A stretch of DNA of 9,278 bases. It comes from Acidobacteriota bacterium. GTDB lineage: Bacteria > Acidobacteriota > Terriglobia > Terriglobales > Acidobacteriaceae. Location of the stretch: NCBI GenBank assembly GCA_019510535.1, contig JAEKKE010000107.1, positions 1 through 9,278 of the forward strand, written 5' to 3'. Positions 1 through 5,452 of this stretch are shown in pieces. A model generated the notes under the pieces. That model worked only from the letters and a program-made list of their open reading frames with translations. It made no database searches and was not told the origin of the DNA. A program made the position numbers and the translations under genes. Each line of letters opens with the position of its first letter. Position 1 is the first letter of the stretch.

Positions 1-20
1 ACAAGGTGACGATGCGCCAT
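1..20 (-). CDS. Start of a small gene after ccmC, probably ccmD-like (partial)
   Basis: Only the first six codons are visible (MAHRHL, then the window ends). The ATG lies one base past the ccmC stop codon and is preceded by a perfect AGGAGG at 30-35 on the minus strand, nine bases from the start. The tight spacing and strong ribosome binding site make it the next cistron of the cytochrome c maturation operon. In System I operons the gene after ccmC is commonly ccmD, a small single-span membrane protein that helps CcmC release heme-loaded CcmE. The identity is inferred from position only, because too little sequence is present to recognise a family. Confidence 0.5.
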
Positions 21-21
21 C

Positions 22-714
22 TTAGATAGCCTCCTGCAGTTCCGCCAGACGCTCCCGGCGGGCACTAATGAGCCGGAAGCCGATCATGACGCAGCCCCAG
101 AGAAACCAACCGGCAAGGTTCCAAAGGAAGGCTGGGTACATGGACTTATCCAGACCAGCACCGTCGCCTCCGCCGAAGACGGGGGAGGGATGCTGGGTGC
201 GGAACCAGCGAATGGAGTAGTAGACGATCGGGACATCCACGGCTGCGAAGACTGAGAGAACAGATGCCAGCGTAGACGTCTGCCCCGGAGGCGAGAAACG
301 GCGCAGCAGCAGGTAGCTGACGTAAAGCAGCCACAATAGAAGAAAGGTGGTCAGGCGTTCATCCCACGTCCACCAGATACCCCACGCGACGCGTCCCCAC
401 AGAGAGCCGGTGACCAGGCCGATGGTGCAGTAGACGGTCGTAATCTCGGCTCCAGCAAGAGCAAGTGCATCCCACGCCGCGGCCTTGATCTCGTCCTTAC
501 GGCGAAAGTAGAGATAGCCGAGCGCGCCGATCAGGTTTATATACGGGAAGCAGAGCGCGGAGATGGCCGACGGCACGTGGTAGTAGAAGATGCGGTAGAC
601 CTCTCCCTGCTGGGCATCGACAGGGGCAACCATCGCCTTCTGAAAGCCAACGATCAGAATGAGAAGAGTCGCGAGAAAGAGTGCGATTCCGGATGCTTTT
701 TTCAGGCCTTGCAC
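22..714 (-). CDS. ccmC: Heme transporter/handling protein CcmC, cytochrome c biogenesis
   Basis: This 230-residue inner-membrane protein belongs to the CcmC/CcsA heme-handling family, which presents heme to the chaperone CcmE during System I cytochrome c maturation. The tryptophan-rich signature WGIWWTWDERL lies at residues 111-121. It is flanked by the two expected heme-ligand histidines in the outer loops, H46 (YYHVPSA) and H175 (RTQHPSP). Six hydrophobic segments are visible, at roughly 9-25, 50-70, 84-106, 120-138, 150-168 and 195-217, as in the family. The start is GTG at 712-714. The frame is closed by a stop at 730-732 and no in-frame ATG precedes the first membrane segment. No convincing Shine-Dalgarno is seen. 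It follows ccmB after a 100-base palindromic gap and runs into the next small gene with one base between. Length and motifs are normal for the family. Confidence 0.93.
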   Translation of the reverse strand: MQGLKKASGIALFLATLLILIVGFQKAMVAPVDAQQGEVYRIFYYHVPSAISALCFPYINLIGALGYLYFRRKDEIKAAAWDALALAGAEITTVYCTIGLVTGSLWGRVAWGIWWTWDERLTTFLLLWLLYVSYLLLRRFSPPGQTSTLASVLSVFAAVDVPIVYYSIRWFRTQHPSPVFGGGDGAGLDKSMYPAFLWNLAGWFLWGCVMIGFRLISARRERLAELQEAI

Positions 715-814
715 GGTGTCATCAGTGTATCAACGCAGACCTGCGTCATTCGGGCGACAGCCCACATTGTGTGCGCTAAGCGGACACAATATGCGAGCCC
801 TAATCCTCTAGCGC
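715..814. repeat. Three consecutive palindromes in the ccmB-ccmC gap
   Basis: The 100-base gap holds three inverted repeats. First, ACGCAG/CTGCGT with a two-base centre (733-746). Second, GGGC/GCCC around four bases (752-763). Third, a nearly perfect 25-base palindrome (766-790): 7-bp outer arms ATTGTGT/ACACAAT, one G/G mismatch, and an inner CGCT-A-AGCG. No T-run follows the large palindrome on either strand, so it is a poor intrinsic terminator. An operator, an RNA processing or stability hairpin, or a small repeat relic are the alternatives. No clear promoter for ccmC was found here. Confidence 0.55.
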
Positions 815-1495
815 TTATTCCGCCGACAGAATGGTCTCAAACAGCAATAGCGAGACGGTGGTGTAGACCGTGTCGTAGATGCCCAGAATGCGCAGGGCCG
901 ACTGCGGCTCGGCCTCTCCTGTCAGGATTCCCGTGGCTGCGGAGATCATGGCCAGCAGGGCGGGGAGAGCTATGGGGAAGAGGATAAGCGGCAGAAGGAG
1001 TTCCCGGCTGCGGGCGCGCAGGCCGAGAGCGGCAAAGAAGGTGCCGTTCACCACAATCGCCCAGGTCCCGAGGGGAAGCAGGGCGAGTAGCATGCTTGCT
1101 TGGCCTAAAATGTGCAGATTGAAGAAGATAAAGAAGATAGGTGCAAGTATTACTTCCACGATCGTGACGAACAGGAAGTTCGCCAGGGCCTTTCCGAGGA
1201 AGAGTGCAGATGGTGGCGAAGGGGACATCCGCTGGGCGTCGAGTACCCCATTTCGCATCTCGCGCGACCAGGACTGATTCAGCGCCGTGGTGGAGGCAAA
1301 TAGCAGGCCGACCCAGAGCAGACCACCGGCGATCTGCCGGGCGAGCGTCGGCTGTGAGGTGGGATCAAAGGCCAGCGAGAAGACGACGACAATCAGCAGC
1401 GTGAAGAAGAGCATGCCCATCAGTGCATCGCGCGAGCGGAACTCGAGGCGCAGCTCTTTTTCCAGGTGCAGCCAGACGGTGCGGAGATAGTTCAT
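815..1495 (-). CDS. ccmB: Heme exporter permease subunit CcmB
   Basis: This 226-residue polytopic membrane protein is the permease partner of CcmA. CcmAB uses ATP to help release heme-loaded CcmE from the CcmC-CcmE complex. The family-typical stretch GGLLWVGLLFASTTALNQSWSREMRNGVLD lies at about residues 57-86 and is given here only as a landmark: a membrane segment, then an acidic/basic loop. About six hydrophobic segments follow one another after a short basic N-terminus (MNYLRTVWLHLEKELRLEFRSRD). The open frame extends 41 codons upstream, but that part overlaps ybaK and reads as low-complexity arginine-rich shadow. I therefore start at the ATG at 1493-1495, which overlaps the ybaK stop as ATGA and implies translational coupling. 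Length fits CcmB (about 220 residues). Confidence 0.92.
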   Translation of the reverse strand: MNYLRTVWLHLEKELRLEFRSRDALMGMLFFTLLIVVVFSLAFDPTSQPTLARQIAGGLLWVGLLFASTTALNQSWSREMRNGVLDAQRMSPSPPSALFLGKALANFLFVTIVEVILAPIFFIFFNLHILGQASMLLALLPLGTWAIVVNGTFFAALGLRARSRELLLPLILFPIALPALLAMISAATGILTGEAEPQSALRILGIYDTVYTTVSLLLFETILSAE

Positions 1496-2010
1496 GCCTG
1501 CTGCACCGGGGCTTTCGTGAGGTCGACGATCTCGGCTCCGGAAGCGCGCAGGTAGTCTGCGGGAGACAGCAGAAGCTGCATACCGCGCTGGCCGGCGGAG
1601 ACGGAGATTCGGTCCCAAAGCTCAAGGGTCTCGTCGGCGAACGCACGGAAGGCCTTCTTTGCGCCCATCACAGTGACGCCACCACGGATGTAGCCGGTGA
1701 GCGGTTCAACGTCTTTGAGCGAGGCCAGCTCGGCCTTCTTTTCGCCGGCTGCGGCTGCGAGCTTTTTCAGGTCGAGCTCGGCATCGCCGGGCACGACCGC
1801 AAAGACGTATTCACCGGAGTGCAGGCGGGAGAGCAGTGTCTTGTAGACCTGCTCGATCGGCATCTCGATCTTCTTCGCGACGGAGATGGCCGTAAGGTCG
1901 TCGGGGTCAACCTCGTAGGTACGGATCTCATAGGAGATGCCAAGCTGGTCGAGGATTCTGGCAGCGTTTGTCTTGGATACGTTTTTGGGGGACACGTGCG
2001 AAGAGCTCAT
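1492..2010 (-). CDS. ybaK: Cys-tRNA(Pro)/Cys-tRNA(Cys) deacylase, YbaK/EbsC family
   Basis: This 172-residue cytoplasmic protein belongs to the YbaK family. These enzymes hydrolyse cysteine wrongly attached to tRNA(Pro), a proofreading step in trans to prolyl-tRNA synthetase. Visible family marks are VYKTL at 55-59 with the lysine (K57) equivalent to the essential YbaK lysine, VVPGDAELDLKKLA at 72-85, GYIRGG at 106-111, and SAGQRGMQ at 138-145. The length is close to the usual 155-170. The first 12 or so residues are a non-conserved tail, so a slightly later start is possible, but the chosen ATG overlaps the ccmA stop (ATGA, 2007-2010). It likewise ends overlapping the ccmB start. The gene therefore sits translationally coupled between two subunits of one ABC transporter, an odd place for a tRNA editing enzyme. 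Confidence 0.92.
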   Translation of the reverse strand: MSSSHVSPKNVSKTNAARILDQLGISYEIRTYEVDPDDLTAISVAKKIEMPIEQVYKTLLSRLHSGEYVFAVVPGDAELDLKKLAAAAGEKKAELASLKDVEPLTGYIRGGVTVMGAKKAFRAFADETLELWDRISVSAGQRGMQLLLSPADYLRASGAEIVDLTKAPVQQA

Positions 2011-2681
2011 TGCGTCTGGGTGGCCTCCATCGAGACAAACTCGCCGGCCTGGATACGCAGGACGTAGTCGGCCAGTGGCATGGCCAGCTCCGCCTGGTGG
2101 GTCGTGAGAACGATGGTGCGGGTGTGGCCGTTGGGCAGCGGCCAGGTGCGGAAGTCTTTCAATAGGTCGAGCATCTGGGCAACGGAATGGACATCCAGGT
2201 TCGAGAAGGGCTCGTCGAGTAAGAGCATCTCAGGGTCTGCGGAGAGAACTCGCGCCAACGAGACCCGCTGCCGCATCCCCTGTGAGTACTGGCTGACGGG
2301 CTTATTAAGGTGAGGATCGAGACCGACCGCTCGCAGCGCCATCTCGGGGGAGCCGGTACACGCGCACTCTCCTGAACCCTTGCGCAGGCCTGAGTAGTAG
2401 GTCAGATTTTCCATGGCGGTCAGCTCGTCGTAGAGCATGGTGGCATGGCTCATGTAGGCGACGCGGCGTTGCTGCTTGTTGGCCGGCCCGTCAAGGACAG
2501 TTAGTCCGCCGCGAGTCGGCAGCGAGAGCCCGGCGAGCATACGCAACAGAGTGGATTTACCGGCTCCGTTTTCGCCGAGAACAAGATAGACGGCGCCCGC
2601 CTCAAGCGTGACCGAGAGGTTCTTCAGGGCGGCGAAGCGGCCATAGAGTTTGGTGACGTTGGTGAGGACGGCAGCTTGCAT
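2007..2681 (-). CDS. ccmA: Heme exporter ATP-binding subunit CcmA
   Basis: This 224-residue ABC ATPase, with CcmB, powers release of heme-loaded CcmE in cytochrome c maturation on the cytoplasmic face of the inner membrane. Motifs in order are Walker A GENGAGKST (36-44), the Q-loop region MSHATMLYDELTAMENL (77-93), signature YSQGMRQRVSLAR (132-144), Walker B MLLLDEPF (152-159) and H-loop H195 (TTHQ). The usual Q-loop glutamine position appears as SHA rather than HQ, which may be a lineage feature. Start is the ATG at 2679-2681. No Shine-Dalgarno precedes it, and a good -10 hexamer lies only 12 bases upstream, so the transcript may be nearly leaderless. It is the first gene of the operon. Family assignment rests partly on the neighbouring ccmB and ccmC. 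Confidence 0.9.
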   Translation of the reverse strand: MQAAVLTNVTKLYGRFAALKNLSVTLEAGAVYLVLGENGAGKSTLLRMLAGLSLPTRGGLTVLDGPANKQQRRVAYMSHATMLYDELTAMENLTYYSGLRKGSGECACTGSPEMALRAVGLDPHLNKPVSQYSQGMRQRVSLARVLSADPEMLLLDEPFSNLDVHSVAQMLDLLKDFRTWPLPNGHTRTIVLTTHQAELAMPLADYVLRIQAGEFVSMEATQTQ

Positions 2682-2693
2682 GCGCTACGGAAG

Positions 2694-2699
2694 AGTATA
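2694..2699 (-). promoter_or_regulatory. Candidate -10 box for the ccmA operon
   Basis: On the minus strand TATACT (five of six to the consensus) lies 12 bases before the ccmA ATG, which would give a transcript with about five leader bases. No TTGACA-like box is present at 16-18 bases upstream. The call rests on the hexamer, its place in the divergent 93-base gap and the absence of a ribosome binding site for ccmA. Confidence 0.35.
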
Positions 2700-2732
2700 G
2701 GTGTTTCGGCGAAGGGATGCCCGCCTGACGGT

Positions 2733-2763
2733 TACGATGATTCTGATAGATACGATGATGCTG
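2733..2763 (+). repeat. Direct repeat upstream of the M20 peptidase gene
   Basis: TACGATGATTCTG (2733-2745) recurs as TACGATGATGCTG (2751-2763), 12 of 13 bases identical with an 18-base period. It ends inside the ribosome binding site region of the M20 gene, in the gap shared with the divergent ccmA. It could be a regulator site or simple local duplication; nothing more can be said from sequence alone. Confidence 0.5.
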
Positions 2764-2774
2764 AGGGGTGCACG

Positions 2775-4208
2775 ATGAAGATAGCGGCGGCAGGAATAGT
2801 GCTGGGGTTAGTAGGTACGGTTGGCATGTCGGCGCAGTCAGGCAGAAACGCCGAAAATGCCGAGGTGGCCGAGGCGCGGGCGATCTTCAAACAATTGATC
2901 GAGATCAACACGACGGATTCCGTTGGCAGTGTGACGAAGGCGGCGGAGGCCATGCGGCAGAGACTGCTGGACGCCGGTTTTCCCGCCGCGGACCTTAAGC
3001 TGCTTGGACCCAACGACCGCAAGATGAACATGGTCGCGCGCTATCGCGGCAAGCCGGGATCGACGCTGAAGCCGATGCTGGTGATCTGTCACCTGGATGT
3101 GGTGGAGGCGAACCGCTCCGACTGGACGACCGATCCGTTTGTCTTTACGGAGAAGGATGGCTACTTCTACGGTCGCGGAACCTATGACGTCAAAGACGGA
3201 GACGCCGCAGCCATCGAGGCATTTCTGCGCATGAAGCGCGACGGCTTTGTACCCAGCCGCGACATCATTCTGGCGCTGACGGCGGATGAAGAAGGCGGCG
3301 CCTCGAACGGCGTGGGCTGGCTGATGCAGCATTATCCCGAAGAGATGCAGGCCGAGTTCGTCATCAATCCCGATGGCGGCGGCATGACGACCGTGAACGG
3401 CAAACCATACTCCCTGAATGTTGAGGCGACTGAGAAGACCTATGCCGACTATGTCATGACGGCCACCTCTCCCGGAGGCCACTCTTCGGAGCCAATGCCC
3501 GGGAACGCGATCTATCGTTTGGTGGCGGCCCTTGCGAAGGTGGAGAAGTATCAGTTTCCGTTCGAACTGAATGAGGTTACGCGAGCTCAGTTTGCTGCGT
3601 TGGCAAAGCTGGATGGCGGACGTCCTGGTGCGGACCGGATGGCTATCCTGAAGACACCTCCGGACCCGAGTGCGTTGAAACGGCTGAATGAGAATCCTGA
3701 GATCTATCCGGCGCTGCACACCACCTGTGTGGCGACGATGATCCAGGGAGGTCATGCACCCAATGCTTTGCCGAACAAGGTGCAGGCGAATGTGAACTGC
3801 CGCATCCTTCCTGGACATACGCAGGAGCAGGTTCGCGAAGAACTGGTTCGTGTGATTGGAGACGCCGCGGTGAAGGTTGCGTATAAGAGCGACGGAGGCA
3901 GTGTGACCGATACCGCTCCTAATCGCGCGAGTGCAGCCCCTCCTCCACCGCTACCGGCAGTCTTCGATCCGCTGAAGCAGGTGGCCGAGCAAATGTGGCC
4001 GGGGCTGGTGATTGTGCCGTCGATGGAGTTCGGTGCGACTGACTCTATCTACACCATGGCCGCGGGTATGCCGAGTTACGGCATCTCCGGCATGGGAATG
4101 GATCGCGACGAGAACCGCGCACACGGAAAAGATGAGCGGATCAAGGTCTCGGATTTCGACGCTGGGTGTGAATTCTTCTATCGCTATCTAAAAGCGGTCG
4201 CGAAGTAG
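2775..4208 (+). CDS. Exported M20-family metallopeptidase/amidohydrolase
   Basis: This 477-residue protein is a zinc-dependent M20 exopeptidase or deacylase (ArgE/DapE/carboxypeptidase type). It starts with a Sec-type signal peptide (MKIAAAGIVLGLVGTVGMSAQ, cleavage near residues 20-22), so it should act in the periplasm or outside. Metal and catalytic residues are visible: H106 and D108 in VICHLDVV, D138 in GRGTYDVKDG, E172 and E173 in TADEEGG, D200 in NPDGGG, and H450 in RAHGKDE. The lid/dimerisation-domain motif GGHSSEP is at 234-240. All key ligands are present, so it should be active; substrate is unknown. The open frame extends 33 codons upstream, but I chose the ATG at 2775 because it is preceded by GAGGGG (2763-2768) and begins the signal peptide. 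The TAG stop is the first three bases of a repeat element. It stands alone on its strand, divergent from ccmA. Confidence 0.92.
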   Translation: MKIAAAGIVLGLVGTVGMSAQSGRNAENAEVAEARAIFKQLIEINTTDSVGSVTKAAEAMRQRLLDAGFPAADLKLLGPNDRKMNMVARYRGKPGSTLKPMLVICHLDVVEANRSDWTTDPFVFTEKDGYFYGRGTYDVKDGDAAAIEAFLRMKRDGFVPSRDIILALTADEEGGASNGVGWLMQHYPEEMQAEFVINPDGGGMTTVNGKPYSLNVEATEKTYADYVMTATSPGGHSSEPMPGNAIYRLVAALAKVEKYQFPFELNEVTRAQFAALAKLDGGRPGADRMAILKTPPDPSALKRLNENPEIYPALHTTCVATMIQGGHAPNALPNKVQANVNCRILPGHTQEQVREELVRVIGDAAVKVAYKSDGGSVTDTAPNRASAAPPPPLPAVFDPLKQVAEQMWPGLVIVPSMEFGATDSIYTMAAGMPSYGISGMGMDRDENRAHGKDERIKVSDFDAGCEFFYRYLKAVAK

Positions 4209-4320
4209 AGCATTTTCCCTGTTGCGGGTATCCCGCAAGCGGCGTGCAGCGGCGTTTTCATTGCGGAAAACGCCCATAGATGCCGAAGCTCTACATTACA
4301 CCTACAGGAAAAATGCTCTA
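4206..4320 (+). repeat. Palindromic MITE/REP-like element, copy A (115 bp)
   Basis: The element has 17-bp terminal inverted repeats, TAGAGCATTTTCCCTGT (4206-4222) and ACAGGAAAAATGCTCTA (4304-4320), differing at one position. Inside are a TTGCGGG-TAT-CCCGCAA hairpin (4222-4238) and a 9-bp stem GGCGTTTTC/GAAAACGCC with a six-base loop (4251-4274). A homologous copy, reverse oriented, is at 5324-5430. It has no coding capacity. Ends read TA...TA, which would fit TA target duplication as in IS630/Tc1-type MITEs; that class assignment is inference. Its first three bases serve as the M20 stop codon, and its hairpins may act as the 3' end of that transcript. Confidence 0.85.
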
Positions 4321-4335
4321 GCTCAGAAGAATGCG

Positions 4336-4366
4336 TGGGCTGCGGTTAATCAACGACCGCAGCCCA
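4336..4366 (-). terminator. Terminator-like hairpin after the SDR gene
   Basis: A perfect 11-bp stem, TGGGCTGCGGT (4336-4346) and ACCGCAGCCCA (4356-4366), with a nine-base loop lies 30 bases beyond the stop of the minus-strand dehydrogenase. The stem is GC-rich and well placed, but only a weak T-rich tract (ATTCTTCT) follows on the minus strand. It is therefore a probable but not textbook intrinsic terminator. Confidence 0.6.
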
Positions 4367-4396
4367 AGACCCCTAGTGAGGGTAAGGGCAGGTAGA

Positions 4397-5149
4397 TTAG
4401 ATCCCTGCGCCGCCGCCAACCTTGATGATTTCGCCGGTGATCCAGCGGGCATCTTCAGAGACAAGGAAGGAAGTCGGAAGGGCGATGTCCTCCGGCTGAC
4501 CGGCACGTCCGAGCGGGGTGATGGAGATGAAGAACTCTTCCTGCGGGGAGCCGGTAACTCCGACCTTCTCGGTTCCTTCCGTGACGACATACCCGGGGTT
4601 GATGGCGTTGACACGGATCTTCTTCGGCGCGAGCTCCTTCGCGAGCACCTTGGTGATGGTGTCGACCGCCCCCTTGGTTCCGCTGTAGATGCTGGTCGTC
4701 GGTGGTGCGAAGGTGCTGGCGATCGAGCTGATGTTCACTACGCTGCCGCCCTCGGCCGGGAAGTGCTTAACCGCCTCACGCGTGGCCTGCAGAAGGCCAA
4801 GAACGTTGGTGTTGTACTGGCGGGCGTACTCTTCTGCGGTGATGTCTTCAAGGGGGACGAACGAATAAACACCGGCGTTGTTGATAAGAATATCGACTTT
4901 GCCATACGCCTTTTTCGCTTCTTCAAAGAGCGTTACGGTCTGATCATTGTCCGCAACCGAGCCGCCGATGGCGACGGCATTTCCGCCGGCAGCCTTGATC
5001 TCGGCGACTACCTTATCCGCACCTTCTTTCGACGATGCGTAGTTGACAACGACGCTGGCGCCGTCTTTCGCGAGCTGTTTTGCAATGGCAGCACCAATTC
5101 CTTTGCTTGCTCCGGTAACGACGGCAACCTTATTCGATAGCTTTCCCAT
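4397..5149 (-). CDS. Short-chain dehydrogenase/reductase, FabG-like
   Basis: This 250-residue cytoplasmic classical SDR reduces or oxidises a carbonyl/alcohol with NAD(P)(H); the substrate cannot be read from sequence. Motifs are the cofactor loop TGASKGIG (12-19), NNAG (90-93), N114, and the catalytic S142 in NISSIAS with Y155 and K159 in YSGTK. NPG follows at 184-186, and the C-terminus (ITGEIIKVGGGAGI) is family-typical. NYASS after the second strand suggests NADP(H). The open frame extends 19 codons upstream, but the ATG at 5147-5149 is preceded by GGAGGG (5153-5158) and begins the conserved MGKLSNKVAVVTG. It is a single-gene unit with its own candidate operator upstream and a hairpin downstream. 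It is flanked by two inverted copies of a palindromic element, which raises the possibility that it was acquired or rearranged as a cassette. Confidence 0.93.
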   Translation of the reverse strand: MGKLSNKVAVVTGASKGIGAAIAKQLAKDGASVVVNYASSKEGADKVVAEIKAAGGNAVAIGGSVADNDQTVTLFEEAKKAYGKVDILINNAGVYSFVPLEDITAEEYARQYNTNVLGLLQATREAVKHFPAEGGSVVNISSIASTFAPPTTSIYSGTKGAVDTITKVLAKELAPKKIRVNAINPGYVVTEGTEKVGVTGSPQEEFFISITPLGRAGQPEDIALPTSFLVSEDARWITGEIIKVGGGAGI

Positions 5150-5159
5150 AAACCCTCCG

Positions 5160-5187
5160 TGTCGAATGTTGTGAAAGTATTTCGACA
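5160..5187. promoter_or_regulatory. Candidate operator upstream of the SDR gene
   Basis: A perfect inverted repeat TGTCGAA (5160-5166) / TTCGACA (5181-5187) has arm centres 21 bases apart, two helical turns, which suits a dimeric repressor. It abuts the GGAGGG ribosome binding site of the dehydrogenase and overlaps an AATACT hexamer that could be its -10 box. No regulator gene is in the window. The call is based on symmetry and position only. Confidence 0.4.
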
Positions 5188-5323
5188 ACCATCTAATTGA
5201 TGTCATGTGCCGGGCCAGGATTCATAAAAGTAGAGTGACTACGTTCAGCCACCGAAACGACTCAGCGATCTTATGTTGTAGAGCCCCGGCGATTTTTGCG
5301 CGTTATGGACTCCACGAGAAGGC
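5188..5323. other. Gap between SDR leader and repeat copy B, nothing recognised
   Basis: Together with the operator region this makes about 170 bases without a gene. It should contain the promoter of the minus-strand dehydrogenase, but no convincing -35/-10 pair stands out, and I see no small gene or RNA. Confidence 0.4.
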
Positions 5324-5430
5324 TAGAGCATTTTTGCAGTAGTGCAGGGCTTGCATCTAGGGGCGTTTTCTTCAATGAAAACGCCGCTGCGCACCCTCTC
5401 GGGATACCCAGCAACAGGAAAAATGCTCGA
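5324..5430 (-). repeat. Palindromic MITE/REP-like element, copy B (107 bp)
   Basis: Read on the minus strand, this aligns along its length with copy A at 4206-4320. It shares the start GAGCATTTTTCCTGTTG, the GGGTATCCCG block, GCAGCGGCGTTTTCATTG, GAAAACGCCC, TAGATGC and the end AAAAATGCTCTA. It lacks about eight bases near its far end. Terminal repeats (5324-5340 and 5414-5430) match at 14 of 17 positions, so it is more eroded than copy A. The 9-bp stem GGCGTTTTC/GAAAACGCC (5362-5370, 5377-5385) is perfectly kept although the loop differs. It begins 22 bases beyond the stop of the epimerase-like gene, in the same orientation relative to that gene as copy A has to the M20 gene. Confidence 0.85.
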
Positions 5431-5452
5431 TTTTCGCTCCCCGCGATGAGCG

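Noticed and set aside
766..790. Intrinsic terminator between ccmB and ccmC
   Set aside because: No T-run follows the palindrome on either strand and the spacing of an otherwise tight operon argues against full termination.
1496..1618. 41-codon N-terminal extension of CcmB
   Set aside because: It is the out-of-frame overlap with ybaK, arginine-rich and unlike CcmB; the ATG at 1495 gives the family length and the coupled ATGA junction.
2838..3818. Long minus-strand open frame (326 codons) antisense to the M20 gene
   Set aside because: The plus frame carries all M20 metal ligands and a signal peptide; the antisense product is Arg/His-rich with no recognisable domain, as expected for a GC-rich shadow frame.
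4331..5140. Plus-strand frame of 269 codons opposite the SDR gene
   Set aside because: The minus strand has complete SDR motifs and a strong ribosome binding site; the plus frame has neither.
4206..5430. CRISPR-like repeat pair
   Set aside because: There are only two copies, in opposite orientation, over 100 bases long and about 1 kb apart with a gene between; that does not fit a CRISPR array.
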